Source: Hyaloscypha bicolor E
Lineage: Eukaryota; Ascomycota; Leotiomycetes; Helotiales; Hyaloscyphaceae
Reading direction: 5' to 3'
NCBI RefSeq assembly: GCF_002865645.1
Contig: NW_020194512.1
Location: 3,079,183 to 3,143,182, forward strand
Length of the DNA: 64,000 nt
Part shown: positions 1-10,585 of the stretch, piece by piece
Layout of the letters: each line of letters starts with the position of its first letter
Numbering within the stretch: position 1 is the first letter of the stretch
Notes under the pieces: model-generated
Told to the model about the DNA's origin: nothing
Database searches by the model: none
What the model saw: only the letters and a program-made list of their open reading frames with translations
Translations under genes and position numbers: made by a program

Positions 1-37
1 CAACTTTGTTCATGTTGATGCTGCTGACATTTCCGAG

Positions 38-1039
38 GTGCCGATGTATCTCATCCCTCTCCTGGTAGCCCACAGGCATCCATGGCCGCACTCACCATGT
101 CCTTCGATCAGAACGCATGCCGTTATGCAGCTGCCGTTCAGACAAATGGCCATCGTGTCGAGATGATTACGCCAGCCAACATCCGCAGCATGATGCTTCC
201 CCTCTTCGAGCAATGGATCACAAAGGTTGGTGGTGGCCGTGGCCCAGGTCACATCTACTACTTCCGTGATGGTGTCTCTGAGGGACAGTATGCTCATGTT
301 TTGAACAATGAGCTAGCCGATATGAAGGAAGCCCTGGCTGAGAAGTATGGTGCCCAAGTTGCTGGTGGTGTAAGTACAAAGCTTTCTGGAAACTCGAACT
401 TTGCTGACTCCAAAACAGATCAAGTGGACCGTGATTGTCTGCACCAAGCGTCACCACATCCGTTTCTTCCCCAAGGACGGTGATAGCCAGGCTGCTGACC
501 GCAACGCCAACGCACTTCCCGGTACTCTCGTTGAGAACGATGTCACTCACCCCTTTGAGTATGACTTCTACCTCAGCGCTCACTCCGCCATTCAAGGCAC
601 TGCCCGCCCTGTTCACTACCACGTCCTTCAAGATGAGGCCAAGGTTCCCGTCAACGACTTGCAAAAGATGATCTATCAATTCTCGTACCAATACATGCGA
701 TCCACCACTCCCGTCTCTCTTTGTAAGTAAATTCATTTCTGATTTCTCAAACAGAACTAACTTGTCCCAGTCCCTGCGGTCTACTATGCGCACTTGGCAT
801 CCAACCGTGCTCGTGCTCATGAGTCTACACCCGCTTCTGAAGGTCCTCGCGGTGGTCAGAAGTTCGAGGAGGCTCGCCAAGATGCTGCCATCCGTGCTGC
901 CGTTCGTGGCACTCAACCAGGTTCTTCTCAGACTGGCTCTTCCTTGCCGACCGAGGCTGCTCCTCTTGTTCCTTTGGGTAACCCCGACCAAGGCCCTGAG
1001 CTGATCCACAAAATCCGCAACGGTATGTGGTACATCTAA
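38..1039 (+). CDS. Argonaute, C-terminal part of the Piwi domain (5' partial)
   Basis: Small-RNA-guided slicer or silencing protein of the RNAi (quelling-type) machinery. Only the end of the gene is present. Exons read as 38-369, 419-722 and 771-1039, with GTAAGT donors and CAG acceptors; an upstream intron appears to end at 37, since the coding frame is stopped at 16-18. The exons encode GADVSHPSPG (first catalytic Asp), RDGVSEGQY (third catalytic position), KRHHIRFFP, and YYAHLASNRARAH near the end (final catalytic His). The chain ends in GMWYI. These are the standard Piwi RNase H landmarks, so the slicer residues visible here are conserved; the catalytic Glu region lies between them and was not checked. 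The family is clear. Whether it is the QDE-2 or the SMS-2 type cannot be told from this piece. Confidence 0.95.
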
Positions 1040-1869
1040 GGCACTTCATCTTCTCGAGTTGTTTGCACTTGCTTCCTCTCGATCTTCCATTATTCGATTC
1101 TTTGGTGGGATGTTTTACTAGGCTTTTTCTGATCCTCGGATCCCTGGCTTCACCCTTTTCTTTCCTCATCTGGCCTTAATTGATTGGAATGGGTTTGATG
1201 GGTTGCGGACTTGCACATACTTTCGATTCTTTTACATAGGAGTTATTTGGAAGTCGCATGGGCTTGACGGTGGAGACATATCATGAATGATGAGCAATGA
1301 GCAATGAGTGACGAAAAGAGAGAGCGGTGGCTTAGATAGACCAATCAAAACCACCGTTGTTCTCAATTGAATTCCTTGTGCCATGTGATGGTGATCGAAC
1401 AGCTTGGGGAGTTGAAGTTGCAAGTGCTTTTCTTTGAGGACTCGTTCCTTGGTTGGTGTTCAAGAACTTCTTCGTTTTTCAGGAGAACTTGAGATCATGA
1501 ACCTTCCGCGACTTGGAGATCATACTTCGACTTTGCATTTCACAGGCATCTTGTGCTCAGCCATCCTCCTTCTGGAATCTTGACACGAAGGAAGCATATA
1601 AACTGTCCTGTGCTTATCACGGAAGTCTGGAAGAGCCGGGACATCTGAACTCTCAGATCTCAGGCCTGAGATCTTGATTTAAGTCATGGAAGGAGTTCAC
1701 GAGAGGTATTCGGATTGAGGAGGGGAAGTGCGGGGTATCATTCATTCATTCATTCATTCATCTCATCCTGCGTTGCTATCTACAATCCACCTCCATCTCC
1801 CCTCCCCGTCATCCGTAGCCCTCGTCTTGATACTTTTCCAAGCAAGTTGACAGCGAGGAGAGAATCAAC
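1040..1869. other. Intergenic, between convergent Argonaute and NOP9 3' ends
   Basis: No convincing coding frame. It holds the 3' flanks of two convergent genes and a short (ATTC)n tract at about 1738-1760. Confidence 0.6.
1738..1760. repeat. (ATTC)n microsatellite
   Basis: About five and a half uninterrupted ATTC units between two convergent genes. Confidence 0.85.
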
Positions 1870-4215
1870 TTAAATGGCATTCGCCCCGGTACCCCTCCCT
1901 CTTCCGGGTTTAAAAGTAGGTTTGGAGTTGGAGCCAGTCATCTTGTCAGCCTTGGCTGCTGCGAACTTCTCGCGCGCGAGCTGGATCGCTGATTTGCCCC
2001 CTGTATTCCCTTTTCCTTTGAAGCTCTCCTGAGGAAGCTTAGATTTGTTGTCTTTCTTTTGCTTGTTGTCCTTCGATTTCTTCCCCTCCTTGCCTTCCTC
2101 TTTAACTGCTCCTTCATCAACCGTAACCTCAGACGGTTGCAGAATCGCTGGCTGGGAAGGGGGAAGGGACGCGGATTCAGATTTAATCTTATTCACCCAC
2201 TCCCCACGTCGCCGTTTAAATAGGTCGAGACTCCAGTTCCGCCATACGATGCGGCCGGCGAATGAATCTCGTAAGATTGCTTCGGAGGATGTGAGAGCTG
2301 TGGCGATGCGCTCGGTGAGAGAGAAGAGGGAAGAGGGAAGAGTGGTTGATGTTAGGAGGCTGTCGAGGACGTGTGAGCCTGTGGGGGAGAGCGCTAGGGT
2401 GATTACCGGATTTTCTTCGTTCGTGGAGGTTGGGGGCGGGAAAAGGAGTAAGTTGATTAGTTTCCTGCGAAATGGTGTATTTGTTGTGGTTGGTAGGAGC
2501 GCGGATTGGATGATATGCGTTGTTGTTTGGTAGATTGCCAAAGCCAAGAGAGTCTGGGGTTCCAGGGCGAGGAGGGAAGATTGGATGAACTCTGAAGGTG
2601 GGCCCGGGATTTGAAGGAGGCATTGGGCGAGCAGGGAGCCGTGGAGTTGTGGAGGGCTGGGTTTTAGTGTTGGTGGTGGGCGTTTTGGTGGTTGAGAATC
2701 ATCGGCGGGGGTGGATGAAGGGAGAGGAGGGAAGGTTGTAGAGAGGAGAGAGGCGAGGTCGTCTATGCATGCCATTTTCAGGATAAGAGTCGATGGGCCG
2801 GAACCATAGGCTGAGGTGAGCGCGGTGGTGAGAGATGTGGTGTCTGCACCTCTTGCGGCGCATCGCTCGAATAATGTCTTGATAACGGTTGTTCGACTTC
2901 GTTGGACGAGACCTTCGAGTTGTGGGATTATGGCTTCGATGGCTTCTTCTAAGTCTTCTTTTGAAAGCCGGTTAAGGATGCGGATTGTGGGGTATGAAGA
3001 GATTTCATTCCGAGAGAGGGCGCCGAGACGGGATTTGAAGGTACTTCGGTACAGGGACTTGAAGAGTTTCCCTGGGACGAAGGTGCATATTGTTTCCAGA
3101 AGGCGGGAGCCGATTGCGTCGTAGAGGATACCGTTTACGAATGTTGCTGATTCAGAACCCTCTTCTTCGATATTATCAGGCAGGAGGGCAGAGACAATAG
3201 TTTTCTCATCGGTGTTAGACCCTTTTTTAGTGTTGGGGTTCGTAAGTTCTAACTCAAGGAGTAGTTGGAGAGTTGGGTTTCCCGTGGGATGCGTAGCCAG
3301 GATCCGAATGAAGGATTGGTCCATGGTTGCGATTGTGTCGGAGAGTATCTTTTCGACTGCGAATTGGAAGGAGGAGGGGACGGAGCGCTTGGTGAGGGGG
3401 AGCTCGGTGGGTGTGCTGTCGAGGCCTGTGATGGAGATTTTCTCTTTCTTCTTACTTTGAAGGAGGGACCTGGTTGAGGCTTGTTCTAACGGCCTGCCAG
3501 AGAGGACCACGAGCAGGACTCGCAGGGTGTGAGATGCGAAGCGGTCGGTGAGGAGGAAAGTCATTTTTCCTTCGAGTTCGTCCAGTGTTTGTAGGAACAG
3601 GGTCTCCATTGACACAGCATCCTTCTCCTCCACATCCTCCTTCTTTTTCGATGCCGCAGTCAGCTCCTCCGTAACGACTGGTGCAGATTGGATAAATAGC
3701 GTCTCGCAGCAATGGCTCGCAAATCGATGCTGCACCAAATGCGCAAAGTTTCCCGTAAATTTCTCAAACAGCTTTTTCTTCTGCTCCGCAGAACTCAACA
3801 GTATCAGTCGTTCCATCAGTCTCGAACACGATTGGCTACATGCAATCTTCAGCTCCTTGCCGTCTGCTTCGCGGTATACATTTTCCAAAAACAAGGAGCG
3901 TTCTTCTTCGGAGGGGAAATCGTTTAGTTCGAGGAGTTCGTCTGCGTGCCGGAAGTATTCTTGCTCCTCATCTTCGAGCATGCCGTAGAACGGCCGTTCC
4001 GTAGCCCCTCCGTCTTCTTTGTCGACGAGGGGTATGTAGTCATTGTTTAAGCCTGTGATCTCGACATCGTTGTCTATGGCGGGGTTTTGTTCTTGCGATT
4101 TCTGCTTCTTAAGTCTGGGAGCTTCGTCCTCGCCTTTCTCTCTCTTCCTTTTGAGTTTATTTTCCTCTTTCTTCTCTTCTCGGCGACCGCGCTTGGCTTT
4201 GTGTTCTCGTGGCAT
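1870..4215 (-). CDS. NOP9: NOP9, nucleolar Pumilio-repeat ribosome-biogenesis protein
   Basis: Single-exon 781-residue protein. NOP9 binds pre-rRNA in the nucleolus and is needed for 18S rRNA maturation and small-subunit assembly (family knowledge). The sequence has a basic N-terminus (MPREHKAKRGRREEKKEEN), an acidic stretch, then GMLEDEEQEYFRHADELLELNDF, which is the characteristic start of the Nop9 core. Pumilio-like repeats follow, with signatures such as CSRLMERLI, HRFASHCCETL, DRFASHTLRVLL, DAIGSRLLETI and SPTGSHVLDSLL. A lysine-rich tail ends in GRGRGTGANAI, a nucleolar-type basic terminus. The length suits fungal NOP9. It is transcribed divergently from the decarboxylase gene, with 266 bp between start codons. 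Confidence 0.93.
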   Translation of the reverse strand: MPREHKAKRGRREEKKEENKLKRKREKGEDEAPRLKKQKSQEQNPAIDNDVEITGLNNDYIPLVDKEDGGATERPFYGMLEDEEQEYFRHADELLELNDFPSEEERSLFLENVYREADGKELKIACSQSCSRLMERLILLSSAEQKKKLFEKFTGNFAHLVQHRFASHCCETLFIQSAPVVTEELTAASKKKEDVEEKDAVSMETLFLQTLDELEGKMTFLLTDRFASHTLRVLLVVLSGRPLEQASTRSLLQSKKKEKISITGLDSTPTELPLTKRSVPSSFQFAVEKILSDTIATMDQSFIRILATHPTGNPTLQLLLELELTNPNTKKGSNTDEKTIVSALLPDNIEEEGSESATFVNGILYDAIGSRLLETICTFVPGKLFKSLYRSTFKSRLGALSRNEISSYPTIRILNRLSKEDLEEAIEAIIPQLEGLVQRSRTTVIKTLFERCAARGADTTSLTTALTSAYGSGPSTLILKMACIDDLASLLSTTFPPLPSSTPADDSQPPKRPPPTLKPSPPQLHGSLLAQCLLQIPGPPSEFIQSSLLALEPQTLLALAIYQTTTHIIQSALLPTTTNTPFRRKLINLLLFPPPTSTNEENPVITLALSPTGSHVLDSLLTSTTLPSSLFSLTERIATALTSSEAILRDSFAGRIVWRNWSLDLFKRRRGEWVNKIKSESASLPPSQPAILQPSEVTVDEGAVKEEGKEGKKSKDNKQKKDNKSKLPQESFKGKGNTGGKSAIQLAREKFAAAKADKMTGSNSKPTFKPGRGRGTGANAI

Positions 4216-4481
4216 TGTAGCGGATTCCTACGTTTTCAGTGCTGGAGTTGAAGTGAAGTTCGCGATATTTTTCTTGGCGGATTATTTTTGTTGCGGCCGC
4301 ATTTGGCGGTGACATGGGGGCTTGACCAATTTGGGAAATTCTGCCACTTCTTGGCCTAAAATCTTCAGCACGTCATGTCTTCCTCCCAGTTCCATCGTCT
4401 TCAGAATCAACTTCTCTTTTTTGCTTGGATTCCACTAATAGACTTGTGTTGTTAGACGTTTTAAATATATTTAGACTTTCA
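4216..4481. promoter_or_regulatory. Divergent promoter between NOP9 and the decarboxylase gene
   Basis: This 266-bp gap separates the NOP9 start (minus) from the decarboxylase start (plus), so it must carry both 5' regions. It contains a GCGGCCGC stretch near 4297 and an AT-rich TTTAAATATATTTAG stretch about 20 bp before the plus-strand start. No specific factor site is claimed. Confidence 0.5.
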
Positions 4482-6200
4482 ATGGCTTCAAATGGAACTT
4501 CGTTACCTCTCCGAAATGGCTCGAGCACTGCTCCGCAGCTAAATCGTGCCGATGAAGTTGATGATGTGAGTTGAGGACCTTCATATTATTCTTCACAATG
4601 GGATTAAAGTTTATTATTCTCGAAGGACACATGGCTGACAAGTTACAGCTTCTTAAAGCTGTTCAATCTCTCATTATTCCCTTCATTCGGTCCGCTGATG
4701 AAGATGCAAGCACCAAGCCGGCAGGACACGGACTTGCCATCGCTGGAGGAGGCCCCCGAACCTCCCTTGTTGAACACCATAAACCCGAAAAACTTCTGAG
4801 CCTGATGGACTTTCAGCTCCCTGGAAGTGGTAAAGGAAAAGAGGGGTTGCTTGCAACTGTCGAACAAGTGCTCAAATACAGTGTCAACACTTGGGACCAA
4901 GGATTCTTGGACAAATTGTATGCTAGCACAAATTCTGTAAGTTTCCCTATTAGAACTTATTGTGGGGACTGAACTGAATAGGTGGGGGTCATCTCCGAGC
5001 TTCTGTTGGCTGTGTTGAATACAAATGTAAGTCACTTGTGACCCTCTTTTCATGCTCAGCATCTAACATCAGCAGCTTCACGTTTTCCAAGTATCACCAG
5101 CTCTCACCGTAATTGAGAAAATCACCGCAAAGACATTTGCAAACTTATTTGGATTCAATAGTCCTCATGCTGGAGGCATCTCTTGTCAAGGTGGCAGCGC
5201 CTCAAACATGACATCAATTGTCATTGCTCGCAACAATTTGTATCCCGCCAGCAAGACTGCGGGAAATGCAAACCACAAGTTCGTCCTCTTTACATCCGCC
5301 CATGGCCATTATTCCCTGGAAAAAGCCGCCCAAATGCTGGGCATCGGATCTGACAACGTCGTTTCCGTCCCGATCGATTCTCAAGGACGAATGATTCCAT
5401 CTGAGCTGGAGAATCTCGTGCAGAAGACGAAAGATGAAGGAAAGACGCCATTTTATGTCAACGCCACAGCAGGGACCACAGTACTGGGCTCATTCGATCC
5501 TTTTAAAGACATCTCCGCCGTATGCAAACAACACAACCTTTGGCTGCACGTTGATGCTAGCTGGGGCGGACCTGTGATTTTTTCTTCCAAACAAAAGCAC
5601 AAGGTTGCTGGAGTTGAACTCGCAGACAGTCTGGGAGTCAACCCGCATAAGATGATGGGGGTACCTATCACCTGTTCTTTCCTCCTGGGTCCTGATCTCA
5701 CCAAATTCCACAAAGCGAATACACTTCCTACGGGGTATCTATTTCACGAGGACAATGCAGGCGGAGAGATTTGGGATCTGGCTGATCTAACTCTGCAGTG
5801 CGGACGAAGAGGTGATAGCTTGAAGCTTGCGTTGAGCTGGATCTATTACGGCAGTGAAGGTTTCGAAAGGCAGGTCAACAACGCTTTCGACATCGCTTCT
5901 TACTTCGCCACTGAAATTTCTCATCGGAAGGACTTTGTCCTGGTTTCGGAAAATCCACCTCCATGTTTACAAGTGTGCTTTTACTTTGCAAGAGAGGGTA
6001 AATTGGCAGCGAGCCCAGACGAGAACACGAAAGTCACAAGTGAGATTGTGCGACGGCTAATACCGAGAGGATTCATGGTCGATTATGCGCCTGGCGAGAA
6101 AGGGTCATTCTTCAGGGTTGTTGTCAATCGAGAGACTACACGAGGAACAATTGATGGCTTGATCAAAGCTATTGAGGAGGTCGGAAACGACGACTTATGA
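4482..6200 (+). CDS. PLP-dependent group II decarboxylase (glutamate/cysteine-sulfinate decarboxylase-like)
   Basis: Exons read as 4482-4565, 4649-4936, 4982-5026 and 5076-6200, all phase 0, giving about 513 residues. The upstream ATG at 4482 (MASNGTSLPLRNGSS) is chosen because its 28 codons splice in frame at GTGAGT. The fold signatures are of aspartate-aminotransferase fold type I: an HAGGISCQGGSASNM cofactor loop, FVLFTSAHGHYSLEKAA, VDASWGGP with the PLP-nitrogen Asp, and NPHKMMGVP, whose Lys forms the Schiff base. This arrangement and the MMG context match animal GAD65/67 and CSAD and their fungal relatives rather than the plant/yeast GAD1 type. Likely role is decarboxylation of glutamate or a sulfinic or aromatic amino acid; the substrate cannot be read from sequence. 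Confidence 0.88.
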
Positions 6201-6492
6201 GCTAGATGGGTAAAGCCATCTTTCGATCCTGGCCTTTTGGTCAATGGTGATTATGATGGTACTTTGCCCAGGTGAAGATATCGGTCCAATGCGTGTCAAA
6301 GCGAATGCGGAGGAGTTTTCCATTCAGTGCTTCGTGGCTTGATATTTGACCCTGCTAGGAATGCTGCCAAAATAGATATGTCTCGTTCTGACATGGTCTG
6401 GCCTCTTCGGTCTCCTGCCGCCTGAATTCGACACGGAATGTCTAATTTAAAAGATATCCCAATTCATTATTAAACTGTCGTCTATTACGCTT
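6201..6492. other. Intergenic, 3' of the decarboxylase gene
   Basis: No frame of note. Confidence 0.5.
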
Positions 6493-7075
6493 GTGATGGC
6501 ATTCGTTGCTAGATTATGTGCGATGTGCAAGCTAGCTGTGCACGGGCGAGGCAGAAGCAGTCACCATAAAGCATTTATCGCCTTCCGTGAGACCAAAAAA
6601 TATGGATGCCCGATTTGCACTCGGATCTGGACCAGGCTGTTTCCTGAATGTTATCTCATTCCCTCCATGGATGAAGGAATCAACATCTCCCATTACTTTG
6701 TGCCAACAAAAGATATTGAAAAGGAACTTGTCAAATGGCGATTTGACATAAAGACCGACCAGAGGGAAGTAGAGCACCAGATAGAGTTTGGCCTAAGCAA
6801 GGACGAGACAGAGAAGTATATAGGTTCTCCAGTCTCCTGGGGAATAATATTCATTAAGGGAAAGAAATGGTAAACTCAAAAGCGGGCACTTGTCAAACCT
6901 TGCCTTGCTTTTGCCCTCCCTTGGCAACAGAAACGCCAATCTGAGGTCGGGCAGGAGCGCAGCATCGAGCTTAAGATTTGGTCCTTACCCCTTCAACATT
7001 TATACTTATGAAGACGATTGTGATGCTGGGAAAGCCCAAAGCAGGCTACGGATGTTCTTTGCATGCCGCTATTGA
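6493..7075 (+). pseudogene. HET-like N-terminal fragment (decayed)
   Basis: An ATG at 6493 opens 126 codons containing LCAMC, then HHKAF, then CPICTRIW. This spacing of CxxC, His pair and CxxCxxxW resembles the short Cys/His head found in front of the HET (heterokaryon incompatibility) domain in many fungal proteins. Past the stop at 6871-6873, a different frame reads PFNIYTYEDDCDAG, similar to the linker that usually follows that head. No HET core is visible, and frames are broken after about 7100. I read it as the relic of a HET-domain gene. It could also be a short intact protein of 126 residues. Confidence 0.4.
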
Positions 7076-7727
7076 TGGAACATGTGGGTTGGGTGCATCT
7101 GATAAACTGATCGTCGATCCCAGTCCACATGGGTATCCCGAGCGACATTTCGTGAGGGTTGGGAAGTTCAGCTTCTCACTCCGGGTGGAAATCACCCGGA
7201 TTTTGAAGAGATTCGGTTGAAACTTGAGGAGCATGAGAAGAGGACCATCGTGCTTGTATAATTTTCTCTCTGTCACGAAAGGGAGAGGGGGAGGCAGAAT
7301 TTTTACTGGCTTTCTCTAAGATTGGCTTGAAAACGATCTTGGGGTTTGGGTCGCGGCTGCATCGGTGGGGATAGGGGGAGAAGTTCAAGACTCCACTTCT
7401 ATAACGAGGTTGGGACTTGGGGTCGTCGCATACTTTCTCATAGCGGTGAGTTCGCAATTCACTCCTCATTTTGCGAAGGAAATTGTGTTTCTTCAGAGAT
7501 GAGAGAGTCGAAATGAGTAACAAGATTTAACTGGAGGTCAGGTGACGAGAATTCAGGAGTAGCACTTATTGAACTAGCTAAAGCAATATAGCTAGGGTCA
7601 CGTGCTTGCAATGTAAACCAAGTAAAACGTACTGAATTGACTGCTGTTCTACAGTGGTAAGTAGCCCGTATATATAGCCCTGAACCCCCTAAATCACATG
7701 CACTAAACCCCTATGCCAGCTGAACCG
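7076..7727. other. Intergenic, no supported gene
   Basis: Short frames on both strands, none with a recognisable domain. It may contain further decayed sequence of the HET-like relic. Confidence 0.4.
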
Positions 7728-7853
7728 ATTCCAGCTATACAGGGTATTCCAGCTATACAGGGTATTCTAGCTGTACAGGGTATTCCAGCCGTACAGGGTA
7801 TTCCAGCCGTACAGGGTATTCCAGCTATACAGGGTATTCCAGCTGGACAGGGT
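7728..7853. repeat. 18-bp minisatellite, 7 units, in frame with a 62-codon ORF
   Basis: Seven head-to-tail copies of an 18-mer (type unit ATTCCAGCTATACAGGGT), with a few substitutions (CTA/CTG, CCG, TGG at the variable codon). Read on the plus strand from the ATG at 7713, the units encode a repeated hexapeptide of the form IPA(I/V)QG, ending at 7901. The ORF is short and has no signal peptide, so translation is unproven. Because every unit is a multiple of three, the frame survives changes in copy number. Confidence 0.85.
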
Positions 7854-7905
7854 ATTAAGCTAGTGTACAGCCCCATGGCGTTCGGTTCCAGGGCTTACTA
7901 AGCCT

Positions 7906-7928
7906 ATTAGGGGCCTCAGGCCCCTAAT
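7906..7928. repeat. Perfect 23-bp palindrome
   Basis: ATTAGGGGCCT, a single central C, and its exact reverse complement. It lies 52 bp after the minisatellite. Function unknown; it could be a hairpin end of a small non-autonomous element. Confidence 0.8.
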
Positions 7929-8833
7929 TTCAACAGCACTGTAGTGAATGGTGAATCAAGCGAGCCCCTAAACCCCAAAGAACCTGACCACCCAAGAACG
8001 ATTGTGACACCGCAGGATTCGATTTCGGTCCCTATGTGGAGCGGCGTGTATGTGGCCTTTCAGTTACCGAAAGCGAAAGCCTCGAAAGAAGCAAGTTGTT
8101 AGAATCTTCTAATCGTTCAACTAACGTCCTCTTTTCAAAGGCATCAGACTCCCTCAGTAGCCAGAACTAATTGCTCTTTTGTTTCAAAAATCGACCGCAT
8201 TCGCTTTTGCTTAGCCTGAAACTTCCCATCTGTATTTGCCTTCTGGAATTGCCTTCCATGGCAGATTCCATGTCTTTTGGTTATCATTCTACATTCCGAA
8301 CTCGCGATTACCGAACCATCTGTTGCAAACTTCTTATTTAAATGCACTAGATTTGGAATGAAATTAATTTAAGCTCTACAGGCTCAAGCGATATTATCAA
8401 CATCTTTTCTCTTCTCCATCCACAACGAGACGTCTGTGTGTCAAGCGAATCCTGAAATTTGGATAGTCCAATGTTCTCAACTTCTCGTGAACGAGCGCGC
8501 ACTGCAAAATGATAACCCCCAACCACTGCGAAACCATTTCACGAAGCTCCGACAATAAAAGCTAACAGAGTGCAACTTGTCTTTAAGTAACAAAGCTGCA
8601 GCATGTTGAATTGATGGCAAAGGATAAATATAGCCTATTATCAAGCCCTGTCTCCCCTGAAATTCCCCGCAAGTCGCTAAGAATAGGCACTTGCCCGATG
8701 CAGTCAAGCCTGACTGAGCCTAATTCACCCCACTCTGTCTGACCTCCTTCATCCATCTCTCATCTTCAACACCAGCATCGGACGAACAATCTCGAGCACT
8801 GAGCCGCAACGACGAGCACTGGACACATCAATT
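7929..8833. other. Intergenic, upstream of the DUF885 gene
   Basis: No supported gene. The last 150 bp are presumably the promoter and 5' UTR of the plus-strand gene starting at 8834. Confidence 0.45.
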
Positions 8834-10585
8834 ATGCGGCAAGGTATTGGGGATAGTCATGAGGACTGGGAGAGAATCGATGTTGACAAGAAGCGAAAAC
8901 CGCCAACATTCTCTGGAGACGAGTATCATGAGACAATGCGGGAAAGAATCGATCGAGTCAGCGAGGATCTAAAGGATCTTCAAGCCTTCTACAACATTGA
9001 GATTTCTGACACTCGGAAAGCTCGACTGAAGGAGTATCTCGAGGAAGCGCTCGCAGATCTGAGAGAAACGTCATTCAGAGCCTACGACCAGCAAGGGAAG
9101 ATTGATTTTTTGCTTCTGCAGAACTTTCTACGCAAGGGACTGAAACAACTCGAACTTGACGAAAAGAAGGATGAGAAAATGGGGCCGTTGGTTCCATTTG
9201 CTGGGACGATTGCGAAGCTTTGCGAGGACAGGCAGATGATGAAACCTGTGGACGGGGAAATGGCTGCGAACGATCTATTCCAGGTCTCGAAACAGATTGC
9301 GAAAGTGAAGATCGAAGTGACAGAGGGAAAGGCGAAGGTGGATAAGACGAGTGCTTTCAGAGCTGCTAATGCGGTCGAAAGGCTGCGTTGGCATCTCGCG
9401 GAATGGTTTGGGTTCTTCAAGGGGTATGATCCAATGTTTACTTGGTGGGTTGCTGAACCGTATGCCAAAGTCGACAAAGAGCTGGCAGAATTTTCAGCGT
9501 TGGTTCGGAAAGAATTGGTGGGTATCAAGCCGGGAGACGAAGATGCAATTGTTGGAGAGCCGATTGGAAGGCACGGATTATTGGCTGATCTGGAGTCCGA
9601 GATGATTCCTTACTCGCCTGAGGAGCTGATAGAAATTGGCGAAAAAGAGTACACTTGGTGTGAAGCTGAGATGAAGAAGGCGTCTCGCGAGTTGGGATAT
9701 GGGGACGAGTGGCGAGATGCATTGGAGCATGTGAAGAGCCTTTATGTTGGACCCGGCAAGCAACCACAACTCATCCATTTCCTCGCAAGGGAAGCCATCG
9801 ACTACGTCAAGAAACACAACTTAGTGACGGTACCCAGGATTGCCGAAGAAACCTGGAGAATGTTCATGATGTCCCCAGCAAGGCAAAAGGTCAACCCCTT
9901 CTTCCTGGGAGGCAAGTCAATTATCGTTTCGTACCCGGATGATACAATGGACCACGAAGCGAAGATGATGAGTATGCGAGGGAACAACATCCATTTCTCA
10001 CGCTCGACGGTCTTCCACGAAATGATCCCAGGCCACCATCTCCAATTCCACATGCTTGCTCGCTATAAACCGTATCGGCAGATGTTTGATACCCCGTTCT
10101 GGATTGAAGGATGGGCTCTGTACTGGGAGATGATACTTTGGGACAGAGGATTCCCAAGTACGCCCGAGAACAAGATTGGGATGTTGTTTTGGCGGATGCA
10201 CCGCTGTGCTCGCATCATCTTCTCGATTAAATTTCATCTTGGGCAGATGACGCCCCAGGAATGCATCGATATGCTTGTGGACATGGTCGGGCATGAGAAA
10301 GCCACGGCGGAGGGAGAGGTCAGACGATCTTTCAATGGGGATTATTCACCGCTGTATCAAGCGGGGTACATGCTTGGTGCTCTGCAAATATATTCTTTGA
10401 GGAAGGAGCAGATGCACAGTGGAAAGATGGGCGAGAAGCAGTTTCATGATCGGGTACTGCGGGAAAACATGATGCCGATTGAGCTTTTGAGAGCTTTGAT
10501 GGAAGAGAAGGATGTGGGCCCCGACTTCAAGAGTTCTTGGAGATTTTATGAGGGCCATGAGCAGAGGGATAATTTCTCTTCTTGA
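8834..10585 (+). CDS. DUF885-family metallopeptidase-like protein
   Basis: Uninterrupted 583-residue ORF without introns. The DUF885 hallmark HEMIPGHHLQ lies at about residues 395-404, followed by PFWIEGWALYWE at about 423-434. The two together resemble a gluzincin-type zinc site (His-Glu...His plus a downstream Glu), although the spacing is not the classical HExxH. Further conserved blocks are MLVDMVGHEKATAEGEVRRS and YQAGYMLGALQIYSLR. No signal peptide or membrane segment is visible, so a cytosolic enzyme is likely. DUF885 is common in bacteria and scattered in fungi; lack of introns is compatible with old transfer but is weak evidence. The substrate is unknown; peptide hydrolysis is inference. 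Confidence 0.85.
   Translation: MRQGIGDSHEDWERIDVDKKRKPPTFSGDEYHETMRERIDRVSEDLKDLQAFYNIEISDTRKARLKEYLEEALADLRETSFRAYDQQGKIDFLLLQNFLRKGLKQLELDEKKDEKMGPLVPFAGTIAKLCEDRQMMKPVDGEMAANDLFQVSKQIAKVKIEVTEGKAKVDKTSAFRAANAVERLRWHLAEWFGFFKGYDPMFTWWVAEPYAKVDKELAEFSALVRKELVGIKPGDEDAIVGEPIGRHGLLADLESEMIPYSPEELIEIGEKEYTWCEAEMKKASRELGYGDEWRDALEHVKSLYVGPGKQPQLIHFLAREAIDYVKKHNLVTVPRIAEETWRMFMMSPARQKVNPFFLGGKSIIVSYPDDTMDHEAKMMSMRGNNIHFSRSTVFHEMIPGHHLQFHMLARYKPYRQMFDTPFWIEGWALYWEMILWDRGFPSTPENKIGMLFWRMHRCARIIFSIKFHLGQMTPQECIDMLVDMVGHEKATAEGEVRRSFNGDYSPLYQAGYMLGALQIYSLRKEQMHSGKMGEKQFHDRVLRENMMPIELLRALMEEKDVGPDFKSSWRFYEGHEQRDNFSS

Noticed and set aside
218..1009. Long 263-codon minus-strand frame across the Argonaute exons
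   Set aside because: It is the antisense shadow of the Piwi coding sequence and shows no domain of its own.
7560..8000. Possible terminal inverted repeats (CTACAGTG/CACTGTAG) around the minisatellite
   Set aside because: Only 8 bp match and neighbouring bases do not pair in order; not enough to call an element.
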